Source: a virus
DNA: 64,000 nt
Direction: 5' to 3' (one strand)
Virus record (IMG/VR): IMGVR_UViG_3300028800_000096
Span: 1-64,000 of that record
The notes below the pieces were generated by a model that saw only the letters and a program-made list of their open reading frames with translations, was not told where the DNA came from and made no database searches. This document shows positions 16,919 through 24,223 of this stretch, piece after piece. Within the stretch, counting starts at the first letter, position 1. Every line of letters begins with the position of its first letter. The position numbers and the translations under genes were made by a program.

Positions 16919-17863
16919 ATGGACTTGAGCTTCGACGCCCTGGCGCCGAAATACGAGAGCCTATGGGCGAGTTGCGTCATTCTTCCAAGCCGGAAGAGCG
17001 CCGCCGATCTTTCAGCCTCCCGCATCATCGCCAATAAAGCGCGATATGTCGAAGTCGAAAAGGCGACGACCGTTCCATGGTTTGTTGTCGGCATGATTCA
17101 CGCCATGGAGGGCGGCCTCAACTTCAACACGCATCTGCACAACGGCGATCCGCTCTCTCGCAGGACAACGCACGTCCCCAAGGGGCGTCCGCTGCACGGC
17201 AACCCTCCGTTCACGTGGGAAGAGAGTGCCATTGACGCACTGACGATGGACGGGCTCGATAAGATCAAAGACTGGACGCCGACGCGTCTTTGCTACGAAC
17301 TCGAACGCTACAATGGACTAGGCTACCTTAAGTACCGTCCGAGCGTGAACACGCCATACCTCTGGTCGGGAACGAACCAGTACACGAAAGGCAAGTACGT
17401 CGCCGATGGAAAATGGGACGGAAACGCAGTCTCAGGCCAATCGGGTGCGATCGCGATTCTCAAATGTTTGATGACGCGGGATACGCAGGTTGCGGAAAGC
17501 CTTGAGCCTAAAGAGCAGGACATTGCACTCGAAGATGTTCAGTCGGACTCGCTCGTACTTCCTCCGTCATCGGCAGACATTCTGAATGCGCACGACCTTG
17601 CCTCTCAAAGTCGAAAGGTCGCTCTGATCGTTCGCTTGCGTAATTGGGCAGCCGGACTCTTTGCGGGCGGATCGAGCCTGTCTCTGGCTGATTTTGAAGA
17701 CAAAGGGAGCCAACTGCATCAGATCGCGATGTTCTTCAAGGACAACGCTTTCCTGCTTCTGTTGGCCGGCTGCGTGGTTGGGTTCATTGCAGCGCAGGTC
17801 CTCATCAATTGGACGATGCAAGACCACGCAGCCGGCCGCTATCAGCCATCTAAGGAGGAATGA
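16919..17863 (+). CDS. endolysin, peptidoglycan hydrolase with C-terminal membrane anchor
   Basis: 314 residues from the ATG at 16919 (site AAGG). The catalytic domain (residues about 10-190) has the signature of a lysozyme-family hydrolase common in alphaproteobacterial phages and cyanobacteria: HAMEGGLNF with the probable catalytic Glu64, then THLHNGDPL, GNPPFTWEESA, YNGLGYLKYRPSVNTPYLWSG and YTKGKYVADG. A linker follows, and a membrane helix lies near residues 276-296 (FLLLLAGCVVGFIAAQVL), with a charged C-terminus. The C-terminal anchor is unusual for an endolysin and suggests membrane tethering before lysis. Confidence 0.85.
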   Translation: MDLSFDALAPKYESLWASCVILPSRKSAADLSASRIIANKARYVEVEKATTVPWFVVGMIHAMEGGLNFNTHLHNGDPLSRRTTHVPKGRPLHGNPPFTWEESAIDALTMDGLDKIKDWTPTRLCYELERYNGLGYLKYRPSVNTPYLWSGTNQYTKGKYVADGKWDGNAVSGQSGAIAILKCLMTRDTQVAESLEPKEQDIALEDVQSDSLVLPPSSADILNAHDLASQSRKVALIVRLRNWAAGLFAGGSSLSLADFEDKGSQLHQIAMFFKDNAFLLLLAGCVVGFIAAQVLINWTMQDHAAGRYQPSKEE

Positions 17864-18177
17864 TGTTTGGCTTCAATCTTCTTCAAACCGTTGTCGGCGG
17901 CATCGCGGCTGTTTCGGTCAGCTTTATCTCTGGATATGTGTACGGAAATAGTTACGGAAGCAACGCCTACAAGCTTGCATCCGCTCAGGCTCAGCTCAAT
18001 GCCACGAACAAGGCTCTCAAAACCCTGCAAGCGGAAGATGCCGTTGCGGCTGCGGAAGAATGGGAACGGGCTGTACGGAGAGACGCGGACTTCGCGAAGA
18101 CGGCACCCTCATTGAACAAATGCATCCTTGATAAAGATCAGGTCGAAGCTCTCAACAAACTGACGGATGGGGGCTGA
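17863..18177 (+). CDS. i-spanin (Rz-like)
   Basis: 104 residues. The ATG at 17863 is favoured over 17860 because it stands at proper distance from AAGGAGG. One N-terminal membrane helix (about residues 7-28) is followed by a long Ala/Gln/Lys periplasmic coiled coil, the form of an inner-membrane spanin. It follows the endolysin stop directly and is followed by a lipoprotein gene, completing the two-component spanin pair that fuses inner and outer membranes. Confidence 0.8.
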   Translation: MFGFNLLQTVVGGIAAVSVSFISGYVYGNSYGSNAYKLASAQAQLNATNKALKTLQAEDAVAAAEEWERAVRRDADFAKTAPSLNKCILDKDQVEALNKLTDGG

Positions 18178-18181
18178 CGAA

Positions 18182-18454
18182 ATGATACTCAAACTCTCTA
18201 TTGTGCGAAAAATGGTACTCATCCCGTGCATTTTGGTACTCAGCGGCGTTTCTGGCTGCGGTTCGGTTCCCTACGACACCGCCTCACTCGTCCCACCCGC
18301 CAAACGCTGCATGACCTCGCCGGCGGCCATTCCAAGGCTCAAGGCCGGGGATGATCTCGTTCAGTCCTATGCGTCTGTAACCCGGTCCTACGGGCGTGAA
18401 GCGTCGAAGACACGCTGTCTTCAAAAGTGGGTTCGCACCGTTCTCAGCAAATAG
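18182..18454 (+). CDS. o-spanin (Rz1-like outer-membrane lipoprotein)
   Basis: 90 residues from the ATG at 18182. The signal peptide ends in a lipobox-like LSGVSGC, so the mature protein would begin at Cys27 followed by GSVPYDTASLVPPAKRC. It is longer than lambda Rz1 and not nested in the i-spanin gene but sits 4 bases behind it. It has three further Cys, so disulfide-linked dimers are possible. Confidence 0.8.
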   Translation: MILKLSIVRKMVLIPCILVLSGVSGCGSVPYDTASLVPPAKRCMTSPAAIPRLKAGDDLVQSYASVTRSYGREASKTRCLQKWVRTVLSK

Positions 18455-18463
18455 GAGACTCGA

Positions 18464-18805
18464 ATGGAAGGTTTTACTTGGGCGTCTGTTGCCGCTGCCC
18501 TGCTTTCTGGGCTGAAAATCGTTTTCGACGGCATCGTGAGCACGCTGAAAGCATCATACGAAGCGTCCCATAAATGGTTTGCCGTTGGTTGCGTGATTTT
18601 CCTCGCGCTCGTCTGGTTCGGCTATGCGCATTTCCCGACGTTCTCCGCAAAAGACGAAGGCGTGTCGAAGCAGCTTACGATGATGTCGGTAAAGCTCGAT
18701 AGCATGGCCTCTGAGATCGATGGTCTAAGGATTTCCCTCGATACCCTCAAGGACATGGGACCTTCGAAAATCACGACCGGTTCGATCAAAAAGCGCCAGA
18801 AGTGA
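18464..18805 (+). CDS. membrane protein with coiled coil, lysis-module
   Basis: 113 residues after AGGAGACTCGA. A membrane helix at about residues 37-55 (FAVGCVIFLALVWFGYAHF) is preceded by an amphipathic N-terminus and followed by a coiled coil (residues 65-100). The layout resembles phage holin-associated or antiholin-like proteins. Position after the spanins supports a lysis-timing role, but no family is recognised. Confidence 0.6.
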   Translation: MEGFTWASVAAALLSGLKIVFDGIVSTLKASYEASHKWFAVGCVIFLALVWFGYAHFPTFSAKDEGVSKQLTMMSVKLDSMASEIDGLRISLDTLKDMGPSKITTGSIKKRQK

Positions 18806-18848
18806 GAGCGGGCCATGACCTTTGCAGAGCTTTCGGGGGAATTAGAAT

Positions 18849-19130
18849 ATGTCCTCTATCGATCTGATCTGGGAAACCCTGCCGGCCAAAGATCAGATCA
18901 CAATCATTCGCCACGAGCAGTTAGACCTCAGCCGCAGAGTTGGCGAGATGGAGAAAAAGTTCAGCAAGATTCGCCCGAGCCTGCTCTTAGAGGTGTTGGG
19001 GGTTTTAAAGGAAATCGGCAGCCTGAAGGAGTGGATCGTCGGGATCATATTGCTCGCCTTGCTGCTCAAGGGGACGATCTCTCCGGAGGACGTGAAGTCT
19101 ATCTTTCTCAGTGCGCACGGCGGCGGATAA
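18849..19130 (+). CDS. small membrane protein, possible holin/antiholin
   Basis: 93 residues after GGGGGAATTAGAAT. The N-terminal half is a charged amphipathic helix; residues 63-80 form one membrane helix (EWIVGIILLALLLKG); a short C-terminal tail follows. It is the last gene of the lysis block. A holin or antiholin role is plausible from size and context only. Confidence 0.55.
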   Translation: MSSIDLIWETLPAKDQITIIRHEQLDLSRRVGEMEKKFSKIRPSLLLEVLGVLKEIGSLKEWIVGIILLALLLKGTISPEDVKSIFLSAHGGG

Positions 19131-19287
19131 GAGTAGGGATCGCACTCATCGGCGCGGTCTGGTTCGGATTCGCTCTCGGACAAATTGTGATGGCGGATAC
19201 GTCGGTGACGGTGCATCTGCCAGAATTTAGGATCGGCGCAATGCGTTGATATGCGCAGAAACCCGGCTTTTGACGACATATGTCACT

Positions 19288-19923
19288 CTATATGTCGCTG
19301 TCGTGAGCATGTCGGGGTCGGCGCTGGCTTTTCCACTTCTTCCACTTTGAGGCTTTGGGCGTGTTTTCCGAAGCGGAGGAATGCAATATCCAGGGGTCTT
19401 TCAAGCCATCTCCAAGCGTTGCGCAGTAGCGAAGATCGAGCACGCTGAACGCGCATCCGGGCACACGTCCCATCGCGACCATCAGCGTGTCCTGATCATG
19501 TGAATAGGCTGGGGCCGAGGCGTTCAGATCGCGCCATGCTTCGACGAAAGCGCGCGCTTTGTCAGTCGGCTGAATGAGCAGTGTCCCTGACCGCACGCCC
19601 CACTTAACGCCACCAGCTCTCCGAAAGCGCGTGCGGATGTAAAATCCGACATCACATCGCCGGGACTTCAATTCCAATAACTTGCCCGGATTGCGCACCT
19701 CGCAATCGACGTCGATAAAAAAGATCGTCTTGTCGTGGTGGCGATTCATGGCCTTAAGAACCTGATCGGCTTTGGCTCTCGTCTTCTGTTCCCAGCTTCC
19801 CGTAAGCTGTTCAATTTTCACGACATCATGCGGAAGTCCATGGCTCTTGAGGTTGCTCAAGAGCTTATCCGCCCAAGGCTGATAGTCCGGCGTGTACCAG
19901 CCGCAGACAACGATGTCCTGCAT
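19288..19923 (-). CDS. putative glycosyltransferase (nucleotide-diphospho-sugar type)
   Basis: 211 residues from ATG 19923, after a GGGGGGGA site; upstream codons are not needed. It begins MQDIVVCGWYTPDYQPWADK, and near residue 75 has KTIFFIDVDCEVRNPGK, a DxD-type motif for sugar-nucleotide and metal binding at the end of a beta strand. Later GVRSGTLLIQ, then SHDQDTLMVAM and LHSSAS fit the acceptor half of GT-A enzymes. It stands apart from the lysis genes on the opposite strand, as do phage serotype-conversion or DNA-glucosylation genes. Substrate unknown. Confidence 0.65.
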   Translation of the reverse strand: MQDIVVCGWYTPDYQPWADKLLSNLKSHGLPHDVVKIEQLTGSWEQKTRAKADQVLKAMNRHHDKTIFFIDVDCEVRNPGKLLELKSRRCDVGFYIRTRFRRAGGVKWGVRSGTLLIQPTDKARAFVEAWRDLNASAPAYSHDQDTLMVAMGRVPGCAFSVLDLRYCATLGDGLKDPWILHSSASENTPKASKWKKWKSQRRPRHAHDSDI

Positions 19924-19999
19924 TGAAATCCCCCCCGCTGCGTACTCGCAGACATCGGCGATATGTCCGCAATCTGAACAATCCCTAAGAAACATTTAA

Positions 20000-20022
20000 C
20001 GTCAAGCGGCGATTATTGCCGC
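20000..20022. promoter_or_regulatory. palindrome abutting the RHH gene start, with TTGACG on the minus strand
   Basis: GCGGC-GATTATT-GCCGC (20006-20022) ends exactly at the ATG of the ribbon-helix-helix gene and adjoins a minus-strand TTGACG (20005-20000) that could be the -35 box of the glycosyltransferase gene; no good -10 is visible. This would suit autoregulation and control of the divergent gene by the small DNA-binding protein. It may instead be just an RNA hairpin. Confidence 0.35.
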
Positions 20023-20229
20023 ATGAGCGATGACGAACTGAAACCGTTCCAGATCCGCGTTTCCGACCCCTGGATAGCCGCGGTCGACGACTGGCGCCGG
20101 AAACAACCGCAAATTCCGTCCCGAGCCCATGCCATCCGTGAATTAGTCATCATAGGCTATGAGGCTGATAAAGCTGGATTTGTTCCTCCTGCATCTAAGC
20201 GAGGATCAAAGAGGGGTCCGTCTACTTAG
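20023..20229 (+). CDS. small ribbon-helix-helix-like DNA-binding protein
   Basis: 68 residues. The N-terminal FQIRVSDPWIAAVDDWRR and following SRAHAIRELVIIGYEAD match the beta-strand, helix, turn, helix layout of Arc/CopG-type repressors, with a basic C-terminal tail (SKRGSKRGPST). It is a lone plus-strand gene divergent from the glycosyltransferase gene and ended by a strong terminator at 20294. No separate ribosome site is seen. Confidence 0.7.
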   Translation: MSDDELKPFQIRVSDPWIAAVDDWRRKQPQIPSRAHAIRELVIIGYEADKAGFVPPASKRGSKRGPST

Positions 20230-20293
20230 TATTCCTCCAAGACGATTGATTTCCCGCTAGAGAGCGCGCCCCCGCCCTGCTCTAGTCGGGTTG

Positions 20294-20340
20294 CCCCGTC
20301 GCCGGTCTCCCTCCGCTGGGATCGGCGGCGGGGTTTTTTT
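20294..20340 (+). terminator. intrinsic terminator after the RHH gene
   Basis: CCCCGTCGCCG pairs with CGGCGGCGGGG (one G-U pair) and is followed by seven T. It closes the plus-strand RHH gene just before the convergent HNH gene. Confidence 0.85.
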
Positions 20341-20353
20341 CGTTACAGGTTTA

Positions 20354-20647
20354 TTATTCCGTCCTCATCGTGGACCAAACTGCGCCCACGCGCTCGGCTC
20401 GTGGATCGTTTGTAATCTGCAAGTCGTGCCACCAAGCCCAGATAGGACGTCGCCCCTTCTCCATATTGCAGGCCCGGCAGCAAACGACGCGATTAGCCAT
20501 GTTGAGACGGCCGCCGTTTGCTTTTGTCACCACAGCATGATCGCGACTGGCTTGTCGTGACTTGTCCCCTGCGTGTGTTGGCGCCTCCATAATCACGCCG
20601 CAGTAAGGGCACGGCTGACCTACATACCTCGCCAGCTTCAGCGTCAT
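20354..20647 (-). CDS. HNH endonuclease
   Basis: 97 residues after GGGGGAAGA. CPYC near residue 13, then SRDHAVV near residue 35 and CCRACNMEKG near residue 57 form the zinc-bound HNH (beta-beta-alpha metal) fold. The short length fits a stand-alone HNH nuclease. It lies at the end of the minus-strand group with RtcB and the endonuclease VII-like gene. Confidence 0.85.
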   Translation of the reverse strand: MTLKLARYVGQPCPYCGVIMEAPTHAGDKSRQASRDHAVVTKANGGRLNMANRVVCCRACNMEKGRRPIWAWWHDLQITNDPRAERVGAVWSTMRTE

Positions 20648-20676
20648 TCTTCCCCCTGTCTGTGTTCCCTTACCGT

Positions 20677-20718
20677 CCCCTCGCTGGTCTCCCTTTTAGC
20701 TGGGGAGGCTGGCGGGGG
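20677..20718. terminator. long GC-rich intercistronic hairpin, possible weak terminator
   Basis: A stem of about 17 positions with several G-U pairs (CCCCTCGCTGGTCTCCC against GGGGAGGCTGGCGGGGG) fills the gap between the endonuclease VII-like and HNH genes. On the plus strand it is followed by TGTTTTG, a poor T-run. It is related in sequence to the terminator at 20294 (shared GGTCTCCCT). Confidence 0.45.
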
Positions 20719-20729
20719 TGTTTTGCGTT

Positions 20730-21281
20730 CTAGTCTTTCCACGGGTCGACCGCTGCTCTTCGTCTTTCCTGCTTTCTTGCAAATGACCTGAATGTCGGCG
20801 AATCGGCACCTTCGCCTTCTGTAATGCCGTGCTCAGATAAGTATTGGACGGCTCTTAGGAGGATTTCTGGCCGGTCGGCTGCGCAGCCGAGCAATCGGTT
20901 GCACTGTCCGCAGAGAAGGCCTCTCACGGCGAGTGTCTCATGGTCATGATCGACGTAGAGATGAACATCACCTCCACACATTGCACAAACACCGCCCTGC
21001 GAACGCCACATGCGCGCATAATCCTCTGGCGTCAGGCCATACTGTTTTAAGCGACGTCGCATAACTTTTAGTTCGCTTACCGTTTTATCAGGCCATGCAG
21101 ATGACCTTTCAGCACAAGCAGGTGCGTGCCTTCCCATATTCCCAGCACCCATAGAGATACCGCACGTCGGGCAGGATCTCTTGATGTGAATTGCCAATGG
21201 CGCTTTGCCATGTAATTTTTCCGCAATGCGTGTCTTGGTCTTGATCGTGTGCCTAAAACCTTTTTTCTGTCCTCGTCCCAC
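20730..21281 (-). CDS. recombination endonuclease VII-like nuclease
   Basis: 183 residues from a GTG start whose ribosome site (GGAAGGA) lies in the last codons of RtcB. An N-terminal zinc-ribbon-like part (CPTCGISMGAGNMGRH) precedes the endonuclease VII core: LKQYGLTPEDYARMWRSQ, CAMCGGD, LYVDHDHETLAVRGLLCGQC and ILLRAVQYL. Family members resolve branched DNA or act as His-Me finger nucleases. The protein ends in DPWKD, as does RtcB directly upstream. Confidence 0.8.
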   Translation of the reverse strand: MGRGQKKGFRHTIKTKTRIAEKLHGKAPLAIHIKRSCPTCGISMGAGNMGRHAPACAERSSAWPDKTVSELKVMRRRLKQYGLTPEDYARMWRSQGGVCAMCGGDVHLYVDHDHETLAVRGLLCGQCNRLLGCAADRPEILLRAVQYLSEHGITEGEGADSPTFRSFARKQERRRAAVDPWKD

Positions 21282-21285
21282 AGTC

Positions 21286-22632
21286 CTAATCCTTCCATGG
21301 ATCTTCAGTTCTGCTTCCTGCCATCACAACAGCGAACGGGCGAAGCCTATAAAGCACTCGTGTTGATGTCGTGTGATAGGCCAGAACGTCGTCAAGACGG
21401 CGATAGGCCATCGGGCTCTCGTCTAGGTCGGCTCCAATCAAAGTCACTCCGCGCTTTTGCAGCCAATCGTTCATCTCTGACTTTGTGAAGCGACGCTTGG
21501 CTTCCTTGCGACCAAACAGGCGTCCCGCTCCGTGCACGGTTGAATATAGAGACGCCTTGGCCTCTGGGCTATCGACGCCTTCTAGGATCACTGCATCGTC
21601 GCCCATCGAGCCGCCGACAAATCCGCGCTGTCCGGGAAATGCGGGCGTCGCGCCCTTCCGAACAACCCACAAGTCGCGGCCGTCGTGCGTCTCGCGCCAC
21701 GCATAATTATGGTGGTTGTGCACCATATCCGTCACGTTGCCGCCAATGATCTTTCGGACGCGTTCGACAACCCATTCCCTGCCTGCGTAGGAATACCGGC
21801 CGGCAAGCTGCATGGCCGCGATATAGCGACGGCCGATCTCGCTATCTTCGTCGACTACCGCAGGCGGCACGTTGATCCCGTCCTGACCGCCAGCGGCCTT
21901 CAGGTAGCGCGTTGACGAAGTATGGCCGAAGCCGCGCGAGCCGAAGTGCACGCCAATCCAGACGAACCCATCTTCGTCGCGCATCAGATCAACGTAGTGG
22001 TTGCCGCCGCCGACCGTGCCAAGCTGCCCGACTGCCTTCTGCCGATATGACTCCATATCGGATTCCTTCCAAGCTTCGGCATCGTCGAACAGTTCATGCT
22101 CAACCCGTTCTTCGTTATTGCGGCCAATACCGAACGAAACGGCTTTTGAAACGTCTCGGATGATCTCGCCTACGCGGTCTTCGATTGCTGAGAATGGCGT
22201 ATCGAGGCGAACGGCCATGTTCCCGCAGCCGATGTCGAATCCGACACCGGAGATCGAGATTTGCTTCTCGTAAGCAATGACGCCGCCGACCGGCTGGGCA
22301 TAACCTAGGTGGCCGTCAGCACAAATCACCCCAGCGACGGCGTTTCCGACTGCCATGCAGTTTTTCATCTGGGCAATCGTTGCGTCATCGTGCTGCCCAA
22401 TGATCGTCAGAGGGCTATTCTGAAAGCGCGGCTCTTGCGGACGCAGGCTCGCAATCTCTTTGGCTGCTTCGGCAGCTTCGCGCGCCAAATGTTCCTGCCG
22501 CGCCGCGTCGCGGAACGTGCACCACACCGGCATAGGCCGCTGGCCGGGACGATCGATCTTCCCGTCCGGATCAAGTCCGGCCACAACGGCCAACTCTCGT
22601 GCACGCGCTTGGTAAGGATCTGATCGCTTCAT
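21286..22632 (-). CDS. rtcB: RtcB-type RNA ligase
   Basis: 448 residues from ATG 22632 (GGGGGA site), close to the usual RtcB length. All active-site landmarks are visible: GVGFDIGCGN with the metal-binding Asp133 and Cys136, GTVGGGNH (Asn211, His212), GVHFGSRGFGH (His229), a VHNHHN cluster, and STVHGAGRLFGRKEAKR with the His expected to carry guanylate. RtcB joins a 2',3'-cyclic phosphate end to a 5'-OH end with GTP and metal, which repairs or splices tRNA. In a phage this suggests repair of tRNAs cut by host anticodon nucleases. Cotranscribed with two nuclease genes. Confidence 0.92.
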   Translation of the reverse strand: MKRSDPYQARARELAVVAGLDPDGKIDRPGQRPMPVWCTFRDAARQEHLAREAAEAAKEIASLRPQEPRFQNSPLTIIGQHDDATIAQMKNCMAVGNAVAGVICADGHLGYAQPVGGVIAYEKQISISGVGFDIGCGNMAVRLDTPFSAIEDRVGEIIRDVSKAVSFGIGRNNEERVEHELFDDAEAWKESDMESYRQKAVGQLGTVGGGNHYVDLMRDEDGFVWIGVHFGSRGFGHTSSTRYLKAAGGQDGINVPPAVVDEDSEIGRRYIAAMQLAGRYSYAGREWVVERVRKIIGGNVTDMVHNHHNYAWRETHDGRDLWVVRKGATPAFPGQRGFVGGSMGDDAVILEGVDSPEAKASLYSTVHGAGRLFGRKEAKRRFTKSEMNDWLQKRGVTLIGADLDESPMAYRRLDDVLAYHTTSTRVLYRLRPFAVVMAGSRTEDPWKD

Positions 22633-22746
22633 AGATTCCCCCACTTATGCCCCGCTCTCATCAATTCGTTCACGTCAGTTTATGACTCGTTCCCGCGCGT
22701 GAAACATCGCGTGAAACAATAAAAACCAATGATTTCAATGAGAGTA

Positions 22747-22794
22747 TGGCGCACCCGACAGGATTCGAACCTGTGACCTTCGCCTTCGGAGGGC
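22747..22794 (-). other. attP core: 3' part of tRNA-Arg(CCG)
   Basis: On the minus strand this is the 3' end of a tRNA: part of the anticodon arm with CTCCGAAGG, then the T-arm AGGTTCGAATCCT and acceptor GGGTGCGCCA, including CCA. Sequence and anticodon fit alphaproteobacterial tRNA-Arg(CCG). The 5' half is missing, so this is not a functional gene but the identity block by which the phage integrates. It ends 7 bases from the integrase stop, the usual arrangement. Confidence 0.85.
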
Positions 22795-22800
22795 CGCGTC

Positions 22801-24042
22801 TCATTGATTTCTAGGCAGTGAGTTTTTAGCATGTTTTCCTAGCAAAAGCACGCGTTTTTTGAATTTTGCCCCACTCTGTTTCCCCCGCTTTTGCCCCATC
22901 GATCCGTCAATCTGTTCAATGAACGCATCAGCAACCTGATGCACCGCCGCGTTCGTTTCCGTCTTCGCCAAGTGACCGTAACGACGCGACAGCATTTCGA
23001 TGGTATCCCACCCGTACATCTTCTGAACGTGGAGCAGGCTGTAGCCTGCGAGCAGGGCGCGCGTCGCCGCCGAGTGCCGGCCAATGGCGTGCGTTCCGAA
23101 GTAGGGCACCGTTCCGTGCTCCCGGATGTAGTCGCGGGCTTTGGCTTCGTCGATCTGCGGCGGCCGTCCTTTGACCTTGCGTTGAAAGTCCTTCGGGTCG
23201 AAGCCGTTCGCCTTGAGCACGGCGATCAGAATATCTTTCCGCACGTTGTTGCCCGAGTTCGGACCATCCCGAAATAGCCATCGCCGTTTGCTCCAGTCCG
23301 GCATCAGCTTGATGGCTTCGACGACAGTCGGATGCAGGTCGATGAACAGTGGCTTCCCTGTTTTGGTTTTGCCGATCATCAGGGTTCCGGCCTTTGGGTC
23401 GAAGTCATCCGGAGAGCGACCAAGCGCATCGCCCAAGCGGCGTCCGTGGATGGTGAGAAAGTAGACCAGAGCCCGCGTGTCGATCCCCATATGCTGTCCG
23501 ACGATGCGAAACCATTCCTGGTCTGGGATCTGGATCTCGGGCGAATCCTTATGGCCTTCCGGCCGGGTCAACTGAGGCGTCGCTTCCTTGAGCGCCATCT
23601 TCAGGATCGCATGTACGGGCGTATAGAGGTGTCGATTAATATAGGACGGTTTTGCGTCTGGTTTGAAGATCGCTTGCTTCGCCGCGAGCATCACGCTGTC
23701 GTCAATCTCGATGCACTGGCGAACGCCGAGTTCGTGAAGGATCTGTTCACCGAGCATCGGCACTTCTTTGCCGACGCCGATATAATTGTTGTACGCCTTG
23801 GCGAACGTCAGGGAGACGTTCTGTGCGCTATCTTCAAAAGCTTGGTTGAGTTTATCGACTTCGGCTTGCCTTTCCTTAGCCGTGTGGCCTCCAAGGCTGC
23901 GCTCAATTCGTCTTCGGGCGAAAGTGCCGTCTCGTCTTCGAACTGGAATGAAGCCTCGCGCCACCCAGTACGTTTCGAAGGTGCCTTCCTTCGTTTTCTT
24001 GCGCCGCTTAATTGGTTTAAGCTTGGAACGGTAGCCTTGCAT
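22801..24042 (-). CDS. int: tyrosine-recombinase integrase
   Basis: 413 residues. The N-terminal arm-binding part (residues 1-60) has YWVARGFIPVRRRDGTF and is very basic. The catalytic domain has Arg201 in IHGRRLGDAL, Lys near 227 in GKTKTGK, His318 with Arg322 in the THAIGRHSAATR segment, Trp345 and the nucleophile Tyr355 in SRRYGHL. It lies beside a tRNA-Arg 3' end and should catalyse integration there. Its N-terminal 235 bases overlap the upstream excisionase-like frame. Confidence 0.92.
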   Translation of the reverse strand: MQGYRSKLKPIKRRKKTKEGTFETYWVARGFIPVRRRDGTFARRRIERSLGGHTAKERQAEVDKLNQAFEDSAQNVSLTFAKAYNNYIGVGKEVPMLGEQILHELGVRQCIEIDDSVMLAAKQAIFKPDAKPSYINRHLYTPVHAILKMALKEATPQLTRPEGHKDSPEIQIPDQEWFRIVGQHMGIDTRALVYFLTIHGRRLGDALGRSPDDFDPKAGTLMIGKTKTGKPLFIDLHPTVVEAIKLMPDWSKRRWLFRDGPNSGNNVRKDILIAVLKANGFDPKDFQRKVKGRPPQIDEAKARDYIREHGTVPYFGTHAIGRHSAATRALLAGYSLLHVQKMYGWDTIEMLSRRYGHLAKTETNAAVHQVADAFIEQIDGSMGQKRGKQSGAKFKKRVLLLGKHAKNSLPRNQ

Positions 24043-24212
24043 AGGTGCGCCTTGAATTTGTCGATCAGAGCATCAGTCGTGTAACACTCTCGGCCGTCAT
24101 AGACGACGCATTGAACGGCCGCCATTCTCTCACGCAGGGTACGCACACGCGGGCGGCGGTCTGGCGGATAGATCGCCTCCGCTGCTTCCTCGAATGTACG
24201 AAACAAGGCCAT
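23808..24212 (-). CDS. possible excisionase-like protein overlapping int
   Basis: 134 residues from ATG 24212 (GGAGAGGGATTG before it). Residues 1-60 (FRTFEEAAEAIYPPDRRPRV, then YTTDALIDKFKAHL) look like a small winged-helix DNA-binding protein as in phage excisionases. The rest overlaps the integrase N-terminus in another frame and may be translated but is not conserved-looking. Position directly upstream of int supports a directionality factor. Confidence 0.5.
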   Translation of the reverse strand: MALFRTFEEAAEAIYPPDRRPRVRTLRERMAAVQCVVYDGRECYTTDALIDKFKAHLCKATVPSLNQLSGARKRRKAPSKRTGWREASFQFEDETALSPEDELSAALEATRLRKGKPKSINSTKLLKIAHRTSP

Positions 24213-24223
24213 CAATCCCTCTC

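Noticed and set aside
19078-19249. Out-of-frame membrane-helix-like coding (VGIALIGAVWFGFALGQ) after the last lysis gene
   Set aside because: No ATG, GTG or TTG start in frame before the helix; only a frameshift from the 18849 gene would express it, and no slippery site is evident.
22747-22794. Functional tRNA-Arg gene
   Set aside because: Only the 3' part is present; the D-arm and acceptor 5' strand are missing, so it is an attachment core and not a gene.
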